The notes beneath the pieces were generated by a model. That model was not told the origin of the DNA, did not search any database, and worked only from the letters and a program-made list of their open reading frames with translations. From contig CAZUGQ010000012.1 of NCBI GenBank assembly GCA_964620125.1, forward strand, positions 1 through 64,000: a DNA stretch of 64,000 bases, written 5' to 3'. Positions 54,401 to 61,292 of this stretch are shown piece by piece (position 1 is the first letter of the stretch; the number at the start of each line of letters is the position of its first letter). The position numbers were made by a program, and so were the translations under genes. Source of the DNA: OLB6 sp964620125. Its GTDB lineage: Bacteria; Bacteroidota; Ignavibacteria; Kapaibacteriales; Kapaibacteriaceae.

Positions 54401-55178
54401 TGATGGTTGTTTCCGCACTCTGGCATGCCATCTCCACTAGGATGTTCGACGATCCATCCCACGTAAATCCTTGGTGAAAGGGCAGGATGTTCTGGCCCTG
54501 TATAAAGTCAACGTTTCTGCGGATCACCGTAGCCATGCCATCGTCGCTCATTGGTGCACGCACCGTGCTGGCCGTGGTGTTCAGCAATCGAACCGTGAAG
54601 ATTTTAGCATTGCCACCGTTGGTAGCGGTTAGGCGTATTGCTCCGATTGTACCGGGCTGAAGACCGGCTGAATCTAGATCAGACTTTCGCAGAAGGAAAC
54701 GCCCGCGCCCGCCACTGGGCTTTAGAATTGCACTGTACGTTTGGTCGGCCTCACCAATGTCGATCCAGGTTCCAGTGGCAATAGCCGACACCGTGGTGGT
54801 ACGATACCGCCGAATTCGATTAACTGGAGCGCTGCTTGTAAGGAGTGAGTCGGGTGTGCTATTCCTCACAACGTAGTTCACCTGCGTAAGCTTTGTACTA
54901 TCGAACTCCCCGGTACTGTCCGTGAGCACGATGTACGTAAGGTAGTCCCACTCACCGCAGGGATACTGATCTTGGGTGGTTGCCGTATCACACTTAAGGG
55001 TGTACTCAAGCAGCACCTTTTCGTATTGCTGTGGTGGCGGAAACAGCCAGGTGCCGGATCGTTTGGTAATGTCTGCAAACGTTAACGTCTGCACCCGAAT
55101 CGTGTCACCGGCATGTGCAACAGTAGCACATACAAGCAGTAGCAGTAAGCCAGGTAGGGGGCTTTGGCGATGTTCCAT
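51420..55178 (-). CDS. PNGase F-like secreted protein with inserted LamG domain and T9SS tag
   Basis: A 1252-residue protein with a signal peptide (residues 1-23) and three recognisable modules. The PNGase F N-terminal half begins with YPCGEWDYLTY (Asp78 at the position of the PNGase F catalytic Asp60) and is interrupted by a LamG/concanavalin-like domain (residues about 283-430). It resumes with FELGRYITPYGIG, DVTDFAPLL (near 612) and the C-terminal half NCAEFCPRTH, CGDNPVYPQGGTW, DRTGWCPG (near 724-770). Ig-like domains and a type A T9SS sorting domain (APNPV-like start, ERLGAGAYYVVV) close it. Glycan release from glycoproteins is suggested; other catalytic glutamates were not verified. It leads hutG. 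Confidence 0.88.
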   Translation of the reverse strand: MEHRQSPLPGLLLLLVCATVAHAGDTIRVQTLTFADITKRSGTWLFPPPQQYEKVLLEYTLKCDTATTQDQYPCGEWDYLTYIVLTDSTGEFDSTKLTQVNYVVRNSTPDSLLTSSAPVNRIRRYRTTTVSAIATGTWIDIGEADQTYSAILKPSGGRGRFLLRKSDLDSAGLQPGTIGAIRLTATNGGNAKIFTVRLLNTTASTVRAPMSDDGMATVIRRNVDFIQGQNILPFHQGFTWDGSSNILVEMACQSAETTINLSAWTATPQGITDDGTRRCLLFDRGDRVELPSTIGNDLSQQITIAFWAYGFPALLPSDHNVVEAFDAAGNRVLNIHLPWSNGTVYWDAGRSGANGPDRIQKQATPNQFEGSWHHWAFVKNAATRTMTIYLDGQVFMQEAGKSFAMNGITRFVIGSGNAGTYPGMLDDVQIWKTALSAQDIVAWMNKSITSEHPKFLDLIAYLTAEQTLADGRLMDESSGANHATMYGKPIRERLELELLGCLTQVNNARPIMGLLMGPAATGTRLDVDVLQEPEILDVTVYPTNVQQRIYHPDDPDYPGKPTGVEQCYQAGWIPIIDESWLMVDSTWVPPTYTYRRSTQTFYSPIVQFELGRYITPYGIGLDLGPNGFKWIYDVTDFAPLLRNNVTLSAGNQQELINMTFVMIKGLPARDIHQIDQVWYERGAYYPAVLNNTALAPAEVFLHPRASTFRVKTVTSGHDFDNPTNCAEFCPRTHFLNVDGTERFSWLLWKECGDNPVYPQGGTWLIDRTGWCPGAPVDLYEFELTPFTSGKSSVTLDYGIKPDTTSENWGRWEVSGQLIGYGQPNSAVDAELVDVLAPTSWEYYSRSNPICGHPKVVIRNRGSQPLTSVQLTYTIDGQPGGSATWSGILKFLEIDTVILPTPSWPVSEGVHQFEVVVQPSATDEYQDNNSMRTEFRSAPVFYPELEITLRTNNFAAQQYEWELRKIDGEVIGSGSNLADNTLYTDTFNLEVGCYEYRLVNKEGYGLDFWFLRNQLGSGSLQFKSQGTIIKTFEPDFGNTAWMQFSVAEKPTVAVSTDTLYFNTATPQPLERSFSITTANSQPLIVDSINIISFRNYFSIVSIDRSLPDTLLAGDTIHVTVRFDREDVGTASATIRVYSNDVRTPVAIVRAIGNTGATHVDDMFDLHHYAQMAIVPNPVTSQGIVSLQRFDATLRAVTITVIDNIGRVVCTLFEGTLDSNSLELPLPERLGAGAYYVVVASNRGTAAVPFVVPY

Positions 55179-55216
55179 GGTTTCCTCCGAGCGGAGAACT
55201 TACGAAAGCAACGCGC

Positions 55217-55981
55217 TTAGTGTTTGGCTACCCCACCATCTACATTTATCGTTTGTCCGGTGATGATACCTGAGGCAGGTAGCGCAAGGAAGGCTACAAC
55301 GTTGGCAATGTCTTCGGGTTCATCGGCTCGATGCACACTCTGGGCTGGAATGATGTGTTCGAGCATGGTTTGTCCAACCTGACCCGATCTTGCGTTTTGT
55401 GTGGCTGTTAGCCCAACGCTTACGGTGTTGATGGTGATGCCGTATTTACCGACTTCGGAGGCTAACGATCGCGTAAAGCCGATGATGCCCATCTTAGCGG
55501 TCACGTAGTGCACAAGGTATGGAGTACCAAGCCACACCGTATCACTGGAAAATGTGATGATGCGGCCATAGCCCTGCTTTTTCATGTGCGGCAATACGGC
55601 ACGAACGGTATGGTAAGTGGTATCCAGTGTGATTTCGAGTGTTCGTTTCCATTCATCAAATGGCAGCAGCTCGAATGGTTCTTCGTGGTAATGCCCAACG
55701 TTGTGGACCAGGATATCTATCCGTCCGAATCTGTTAATGGCCTCGGCCACGACAAGCGAAACCTGATCGGAGTCGGTAAGGTCTGCCTGCACACAGGAAA
55801 CCTGAGCCCCCTCACTCTCCAGCATTCGAGCCACATCGGATGCATCCTGCACATCGGCAATAACCAAATGGGCACCCTCCTGCACAAGTCGTTCGCAGAA
55901 GGCGCGTCCATTGCCAACAGCCGCACCGGTAACGATGGCCACGCGGTCTTGCAAACCACGTTCGAACTTGGTGATCTTCAT
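55217..55981 (-). CDS. Short-chain dehydrogenase/reductase
   Basis: A 254-residue classical SDR. The cofactor motif TGAAVGNGRA (near residue 19), HNVG (the NNAG position), the serine in TFSSDTV and the catalytic YVTAK are all present, and the C-terminus ends GQTINVDGGVAKH as in reductases of the FabG group. It lies six bases downstream of the serine palmitoyltransferase-like gene and 38 bp before the PNGase F-like gene. A 3-ketosphinganine reductase role is suggested by that pairing; the sequence alone also fits FabG-like enzymes. Confidence 0.85.
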   Translation of the reverse strand: MKITKFERGLQDRVAIVTGAAVGNGRAFCERLVQEGAHLVIADVQDASDVARMLESEGAQVSCVQADLTDSDQVSLVVAEAINRFGRIDILVHNVGHYHEEPFELLPFDEWKRTLEITLDTTYHTVRAVLPHMKKQGYGRIITFSSDTVWLGTPYLVHYVTAKMGIIGFTRSLASEVGKYGITINTVSVGLTATQNARSGQVGQTMLEHIIPAQSVHRADEPEDIANVVAFLALPASGIITGQTINVDGGVAKH

Positions 55982-55987
55982 GAAGCG

Positions 55988-57181
55988 TTAGTGAATCACG
56001 CCAAGCTCCACGCCCACGTCGTGGAATACGCTCAGGATCTGGTCTAGATGATGGTCTTCGTGAGTAGCCATGTAGCTGGTACGAAGCATGGAGAGGTTTG
56101 GCGGCACACCCGGTGGTATGAAGGCATTTACGAATACTCCCTTGTCGTACAGCTTGCGCCAGAAGATCATCGTTTTCTCAACATCGCCGAGCACGACGGG
56201 AACAATGCCTGTTCTGCTGTCCATGATGGTGAAGCCCATGGACTTAAATCCCTGGCGCATTTTATCTGCATTCGAAAGCAACTTTTCGATACGCCAGGGT
56301 TCGTCCTGGAGGATCTGTAGGGCTGCAAGCGCAGAGGCTACCGATGCTGGTGTTGGCGAAGCGCTGAAGATGAGAGCCGGACTGTGATGTTTCAGGTAGT
56401 TCATCACGCGTTCTGGTCCGGCTACAAAGCCCCCTAACGAAGCAAATGTTTTGGAGAAGGTTCCCATGGTGAGATCCGTCTTGTCAACCACACCAAAGTG
56501 GCTGGCAGTGCCCCGACCTCCTACGCCTACAACGCCAGTGGCATGGGCATCATCCACCAGCACTCGTGCACCGTAGCGATGAGCAACCTCGAGCATTTCA
56601 GGAAGATTCACGAGTTCGCCACTAACGCTGAACACACCGTCAGTAACGATTAGCGTGCCAGCATCAGATGGGATCTTCTGGAGCACTCGCTCCAGATCGG
56701 CCATGTCATTATGATGATACCGCAGGAAGTGGGCAAAGCCACCCTTGGCTAGGATTGCGCCACTGATGATACATGCGTGATTTTCACGGTCACTCACAAC
56801 GTAGTCACCTTTTTGCACTAGGGCCGATATGGTACCCAGTGCTGTTTGATACCCCGTAGAAAAGAGTAACACATCTTCGTATCCCAGGTATTCGGCTAGC
56901 TTTCGCTCCAGCTCAACGTGTAGGTTGATGGTGCCCGTAAGGTACCGAGACCCCGAGCATCCCGTGCCGTAACGGTCAATGGCATCCTTGGCAGCTGCCT
57001 TCACCCGGGGATCGGCCGTTAGCCCAAGGTAGTTGTTCGAGCCGGCCATGATTACTTCACGACCTTCAAGGCGGACAACCGGACCCTCGTTTTCCTCTAC
57101 AGGACGGAAGTACGGATACAAGCCCTTTTGCTTGACTTCATCGGCTCTGGTGAAGTCAACACACTTCTGAAATAGATCCAC
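55988..57181 (-). CDS. Serine palmitoyltransferase-type PLP enzyme
   Basis: A 397-residue alpha-oxoamine synthase. Features are GLYPYFRPVE, SNNYLGLTADPRV, GTGCSGSRYLTGT, VLVDDAHATGVVG and the PLP-lysine region TMGTFSKTFASLGG. The GLYPYFR segment is characteristic of bacterial serine palmitoyltransferase and differs from KBL and BioF. The start is a GTG at 57181 with AGGAG six bases upstream; the longer frame to 57316 is a shadow of the divergent gene. The SDR gene follows after six bases. It would condense serine with a long-chain acyl-CoA (or acyl carrier protein) to make 3-ketosphinganine, the first sphingolipid step. Confidence 0.88.
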   Translation of the reverse strand: MDLFQKCVDFTRADEVKQKGLYPYFRPVEENEGPVVRLEGREVIMAGSNNYLGLTADPRVKAAAKDAIDRYGTGCSGSRYLTGTINLHVELERKLAEYLGYEDVLLFSTGYQTALGTISALVQKGDYVVSDRENHACIISGAILAKGGFAHFLRYHHNDMADLERVLQKIPSDAGTLIVTDGVFSVSGELVNLPEMLEVAHRYGARVLVDDAHATGVVGVGGRGTASHFGVVDKTDLTMGTFSKTFASLGGFVAGPERVMNYLKHHSPALIFSASPTPASVASALAALQILQDEPWRIEKLLSNADKMRQGFKSMGFTIMDSRTGIVPVVLGDVEKTMIFWRKLYDKGVFVNAFIPPGVPPNLSMLRTSYMATHEDHHLDQILSVFHDVGVELGVIH

Positions 57182-57316
57182 CTGGTTCTCCTGAGTTCGC
57201 TGTGATTCTCGGGTACATCTGCCCGGAACCGCGTGTGCAAATATCGGAAATGTAATGGGCTGCAGGCATTTTGCTTCTGTGCAGGAACACAGGTTTCGTC
57301 GTATGTTCCGCCCCAC

Positions 57317-58879
57317 ATGAAAAACCTCGTCAGCTTACCGAAATTCACCTATGCCCAGGCCGACATATCGGCCGGCGTGGTGGTGTTTCTGGTTGCCTTG
57401 CCACTCTGCATGGGAATCGCTCTGGCTTCCGGTGCACCGGTGATCAGTGGACTTGTTGCAGGCGTGGTGGGTGGGATCGTTATTGCCTTCTTTTCAGGCT
57501 CTGAGCTCAGCGTGAGCGGCCCTGCAGCAGGCTTGGCTGCCGTTGTTTCATCTGCCATAGCCAGTTTGGGCAGCTTTGAGATCTTCCTTGTGAGTGTTGT
57601 GATTGCAGGGCTGCTCCAGGTAATTATTGGCTTCCTTCGTGCAGGCTTTCTGGCTGAGTTCGTACCCAACAGCGTCATCCGTGGCATGCTTGCTGGCATC
57701 GGCTTGGTGATCATTATCAAACAGGTGCCACACCTGCTCGGCTGGGATGATACCCCCGACGTTGTTGAAACCTCTGTGCACCTGTTTGACGGCCACTTTC
57801 TTGAAGACCTGATTCCCCAGTCTGCAGGAATCGAAGCCGGTGCGATGTTGATTGGTCTAGTATGCCTGACTTTCCTCGTTGTATGGGATATGCCATTTCG
57901 AAAACGGCTGTCGTGGACGGCGTTCATCCCTGGCCCTTTGGTTGCGGTGATCCTTGGTACAATGCTCAATGAAGTTCTCCTTGCAACAACACACAAACTC
58001 GGTCTTGAGCATGGCACTCAGCATCTGGTACAGATTCCCTTGCTGAGTGCTGGAGCGCAGTTGCTCACCTACCCGGACTTTGGGGCGCTTTTTAGTAGCT
58101 CCACGGTTTGGGTAACAGCAGTAACCATTGCTGTTGTAGCCAGTATCGAGACTCTGCTCTGTATCGAAGCAACGGATAAGCTCGATCCGATGAAACGCAT
58201 TAGCGACCCTAACCGAGAGCTCGTTGCTCAAGGAATTGGGAATACGCTGTCGGGTTTGTTAGGGGGCTTACCCATCACTTCCGTGATCGTTCGTTCATCC
58301 ACCAACATTTACTCCGGTGGAAAAACACGCCTCTCCACGCTCGTGCACGGATTGTTGATCCTCGGGTCTGTTCTTCTCATCCCAGAGATCCTGAATAGAG
58401 TGCCACTTACTTGCCTTGCCGCAATCCTCATTCTCATCGGTTACAAGCTTACATCGCTACAAATCATCCGAGAAAGCTGGGAACGCGGTGCAGATCAGTT
58501 CGTGCCGTTTGGTGCAACCATCCTGGCGGTAGTGTTCACGGACCTGCTTACAGGTATCGGACTAGGTTTGGCTCTAAGTTTCTTCTGGGTGGTTCGTGCC
58601 AATAGGCATGTGGCAATTTCAACCCAGGTAAACGAACAGCAATGGATAATACAGTTTCTCAAGGATGTGTCGTTCGTTAATAAGTCCGAGCTGAAGCGAA
58701 CTCTGCAGAATGTTCCCGACAACGTACGTGTTGTATTTGATGGAACCAGAGCCTCTGTTATTGACCATGACATCTACGAGATCATTGGCGAGTTCGCACA
58801 GGCGGCAACGTACCGCGGAATTTCGGTAGAGTATGTAAACCTTTTTGGAAAGCGCACCTTAACAGGGAAGGAATCATAG
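57317..58879 (+). CDS. SulP family anion transporter
   Basis: A 520-residue SulP/SLC26-family carrier with about 12 membrane segments and a C-terminal STAS domain (from about residue 435, VRVVFDGTRASVIDHD). The N-terminal membrane region begins with the conserved DISAGVVVFLVALPLCMGIA, and SGPAAGLAAVV and the PNSVIRGMLAGIG loop match the family. Its stop overlaps the start of a beta-carbonic anhydrase by one base, so bicarbonate is the likely substrate (as in BicA or carbonic-anhydrase-linked SulP proteins), not sulfate. The ATG at 57317 is preceded by no clear ribosome site. Confidence 0.93.
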   Translation: MKNLVSLPKFTYAQADISAGVVVFLVALPLCMGIALASGAPVISGLVAGVVGGIVIAFFSGSELSVSGPAAGLAAVVSSAIASLGSFEIFLVSVVIAGLLQVIIGFLRAGFLAEFVPNSVIRGMLAGIGLVIIIKQVPHLLGWDDTPDVVETSVHLFDGHFLEDLIPQSAGIEAGAMLIGLVCLTFLVVWDMPFRKRLSWTAFIPGPLVAVILGTMLNEVLLATTHKLGLEHGTQHLVQIPLLSAGAQLLTYPDFGALFSSSTVWVTAVTIAVVASIETLLCIEATDKLDPMKRISDPNRELVAQGIGNTLSGLLGGLPITSVIVRSSTNIYSGGKTRLSTLVHGLLILGSVLLIPEILNRVPLTCLAAILILIGYKLTSLQIIRESWERGADQFVPFGATILAVVFTDLLTGIGLGLALSFFWVVRANRHVAISTQVNEQQWIIQFLKDVSFVNKSELKRTLQNVPDNVRVVFDGTRASVIDHDIYEIIGEFAQAATYRGISVEYVNLFGKRTLTGKES

Positions 58880-59523
58880 TGGAAGACTATAGGCGCCTTT
58901 TGCAAAACAATAAGAAATGGGTTGCTGAAAAGCTTTCCATTACGCCTGACTTTTTCAAGGAATCTGCAGCCGTTCAGAAACCTGATTACCTTTGGATTGG
59001 CTGTTCAGACAGTCGCGTGCCGGCCGAAGACATCACTGGTGCACAACCAGGCGAGTTGTTCGTGCATAGGAATATTGCCAACATGGTTATCCATACGGAC
59101 TTCAACCTCCTTTCCGTGGTGCAGTACGCCGTAGAGGTGCTCAAGGTAAAACACATCATCGTATGTGGTCACTATGGCTGTGGCGGTATCCGTACGGCAC
59201 TGACCAAGCTGGACCTTGGTATTATCAATCAATGGTTGCGGCATATCAAGGACGTGTACAGGCTCCACGAATCTGAGTTCGAGAATCTCTCCAGTAGCGA
59301 TGAGAAGGTGAGCCGTCTCGTTGAGCTCAACGTAACAGAACAGGCCAAGCGCATAGCTGAGTTGTCCTTTGTTCAAAGAGCATGGAAGGCCGAGCATCGT
59401 CCGATTGTGCATGGCTGGGTCTATGACATCTACTCAGGCAATATCAAGGACCAGGTGAAGATAGATCCCGGTAGTACAATCATGGGGATTTATGAATATG
59501 ATTTTGATTCCCATCCTTTGTGA
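58879..59523 (+). CDS. can: Beta-class carbonic anhydrase
   Basis: A 214-residue beta-carbonic anhydrase. The zinc ligands are seen in WIGCSDSRVPAEDI (Cys, with the Asp-Arg dyad) and GHYGCGGIR (His and Cys), and the NIAN helix and Arg follow the usual order. It hydrates CO2 to bicarbonate. The start is a GTG overlapping the stop of the SulP gene (TAGTG), with a GGAAGG-like site before it, so the two are translationally coupled. No gene follows on this strand for 242 bp. Confidence 0.96.
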   Translation: MEDYRRLLQNNKKWVAEKLSITPDFFKESAAVQKPDYLWIGCSDSRVPAEDITGAQPGELFVHRNIANMVIHTDFNLLSVVQYAVEVLKVKHIIVCGHYGCGGIRTALTKLDLGIINQWLRHIKDVYRLHESEFENLSSSDEKVSRLVELNVTEQAKRIAELSFVQRAWKAEHRPIVHGWVYDIYSGNIKDQVKIDPGSTIMGIYEYDFDSHPL

Positions 59524-59765
59524 GGCTAACTGTACCCAGCGGCATAGTTCATTCATTGATTTCTTCATACAGCTTTCGTAACCCTTGGTAGGAACAGCCG
59601 ACCTGTACCTCCCGCGAGCGATGTGTTGTTTCTGAGCAACGCTGCGTAACCGAATACCAGCTCGATTTGTCTGTGCCCCGTTTGGTACACCGCCAGAGTC
59701 TACTTATCGAACTTCAGTCTTGTGTATTTCCATTTTCATTTTTCTCTTCAAAGGAAAGGTTCATC

Positions 59766-60154
59766 ATGGCTGCAAAACATGCGCTCAGCTGGTTCGAGAT
59801 CCCGTCGGCCGACTTCGACCGTGCACGTTCATTTTATGGCTCGATCTTCGAGTCCGACCTTCCAATTCAGGAAATGCCGGATGGCGAAGAAGGTGTCATT
59901 AAAATGGCCTTCTTGCCATGTGACGAAGGTGGCGTGGAGGTGCCGTTGTTCACCATGCCATGATGCAACCATCACAAAACGGATCTCTCGTCTATCTAAA
60001 CGGAGGGTCCGACTTACAGCCCATGCTTGATCGCGTTGTTAAAGCTGGCGGCACGGTGGTTGTTCCCAAGTCGGAGATTGGCAACAACTACGGGTACTTC
60101 GCACTTTTCAACGACACCGAAGGCAACATCGTTGGTATCCACTCCGAGGGATAA
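59766..60154 (+). pseudogene. VOC/glyoxalase-fold protein, frameshifted
   Basis: The first frame (59766-59963) encodes the VOC start HALSWFEIPSADFDRARSFYG and ends after PCDEGGVEVPLFTMP. The other frame continues GGAVVHHAMMQPSQNGSLVYLNGG and then TVVVPKSEIGNNYGYFALF, which is the remaining half of the domain. Adding one G to the G pair at 59936-59937 gives G-G-V-G-G-A-V-V and joins the halves in frame. The gene is broken by one base as given; a sequencing error is equally possible. If intact it would be a 129-residue glyoxalase-like protein. It is followed two bases later by the DUF2461 gene. Confidence 0.8.
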
Positions 60155-60156
60155 CC

Positions 60157-60819
60157 ATGCTTTCAGTGGAGTACTTTACGTTTTTCAAAGAGCTCGAGCA
60201 GAACAACACCAAGGAGTGGTTTGAAGCCAACAAGAAACGCTTCGAATTGCACGTAAAGCAGCCATTCTACGGCTTGGTAGATGCTGTTATTCAAGAGGTT
60301 CAACGGAAGGAGCCTGAGCTGGACGCGTCTTCTAAGAATTGTGTGTTCCGCATTTACCGGGACATTCGATTTTCGAAGGACAAGACGCCGTACAAAACCC
60401 ACATGGCCGCTCATATCACGAGCGGAAAGAAAGACGATGGTGGTATGCCTGGTTTATACTTCCAGATTGGAAGTAACGGCGGCTCTCTTGGTGGAGGTGT
60501 GTATCAGCCCACGAAGGATCAGCTAACGCTTGTGCGTGATCTGATCTTGCACGAGGGCCAGACTCTCCACAAGCTTCTTAAGAGTAAAGTGTTCTTGCAG
60601 CACTTCCCAGACGGATTGATTGGCGAGAAGAACAAGGTTCTTCCGGCGGACTTCAGGGAAGCGGCAAAGAAAGAACCTCTGCTCTACAACAAACAATTCC
60701 TATGGTGGACTAGCCTGAGTGCCGACACCTTCATGGACAACGCCGCTCACAAAACAATCGCCAAGTATTACTTCGCTTCGAAGCCCATCAAAGACTTCTT
60801 CGCCCAAGCACTGGCGTGA
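60157..60819 (+). CDS. DUF2461 family protein
   Basis: A 220-residue protein of the DUF2461 family (seen in FRIYRDIRFSKDKTPYKTHMAA, whose core FSKDKTPYKTH is highly conserved, and in GLYFQI, GGGVYQP). Its function is not known. It sits between the two frameshifted VOC genes: two bases after the first and 42 bp before the second. The ATG at 60157 is close to that of the family. No signal peptide or membrane segment is seen. Confidence 0.9.
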   Translation: MLSVEYFTFFKELEQNNTKEWFEANKKRFELHVKQPFYGLVDAVIQEVQRKEPELDASSKNCVFRIYRDIRFSKDKTPYKTHMAAHITSGKKDDGGMPGLYFQIGSNGGSLGGGVYQPTKDQLTLVRDLILHEGQTLHKLLKSKVFLQHFPDGLIGEKNKVLPADFREAAKKEPLLYNKQFLWWTSLSADTFMDNAAHKTIAKYYFASKPIKDFFAQALA

Positions 60820-60861
60820 TGGACGCCAGTAGCTCATCATCACCACACAAGGAGTTGCTCA

Positions 60862-61223
60862 ATGAAGAGAGTTGTCCATTTCGAAATCCCATGCAAAATC
60901 CAGAGGCCGTTACCTCATTCTTCAACACAGTGTTTGGCTGGGAGTTCCAGCAATGGGGTGACGAAGAGTATTACATGACGGCGGGAGGAAACCCAGCAGA
61001 GCCAGGAATCGGTGGTGCCATCATGAAACGCAAGGATCCCAATCAACCACTTGTAAACACCATCGAGGTTGAAGACATCGATGCCACGCTTGCCGTAATC
61101 ACTGCACATGGCGGCTCTGTTGCAGTTGAAAAGTTCGCCGTAGGTGAGATGGGGCAGTGTGCCTACTTCACTGATCCCGACGGTGGTATTCACGGGCTAT
61201 GGCAACAAACTAAGCAGCCGTAA
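60862..61223 (+). pseudogene. Second VOC/glyoxalase-fold protein, frameshifted near the start
   Basis: An ATG at 60862 with GGAG nine bases upstream begins MKRVVHFEIPCK, a normal VOC start, but the frame then fails. The continuation NPEAVTSFFNTVFGWEF, GGAIMKR, and YFTDPDGGIHGLWQ is in another frame, ending at 61223. One extra A in the run AAAA at 60895-60898 would give C-K-N-P-E-A and restore a 120-residue protein. A longer continuous frame from 60816 exists but starts with residues unlike the family. As with the first VOC gene, either decay or a homopolymer error. Confidence 0.78.
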
Positions 61224-61250
61224 AGGGTTCTTTCCAGCGATGAATAGAAT

Positions 61251-61279
61251 GGGGGCTCTGCAGAGTTGCATTAGCCCCC
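61251..61279. terminator. Hairpin between convergent VOC and TonB receptor genes
   Basis: GGGGGCT (61251-61257) can pair with AGCCCCC (61273-61279) across a 15-nt loop that itself contains the palindrome CTCTGCAGAG. The plus strand follows with a short T run (TTTC). It lies between two convergent stop codons, so it may stop both transcripts, although the T tract is short. The second arm is also a copy of the over-represented octamer AGCCCCCT. Confidence 0.5.
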
Positions 61280-61292
61280 TTTCACTTGCACT

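Noticed and set aside
59524..59765. Possible small gene or RNA between carbonic anhydrase and the first VOC gene
   Set aside because: No conserved frame, hairpin or promoter pattern could be supported; left as a 242-bp gap.
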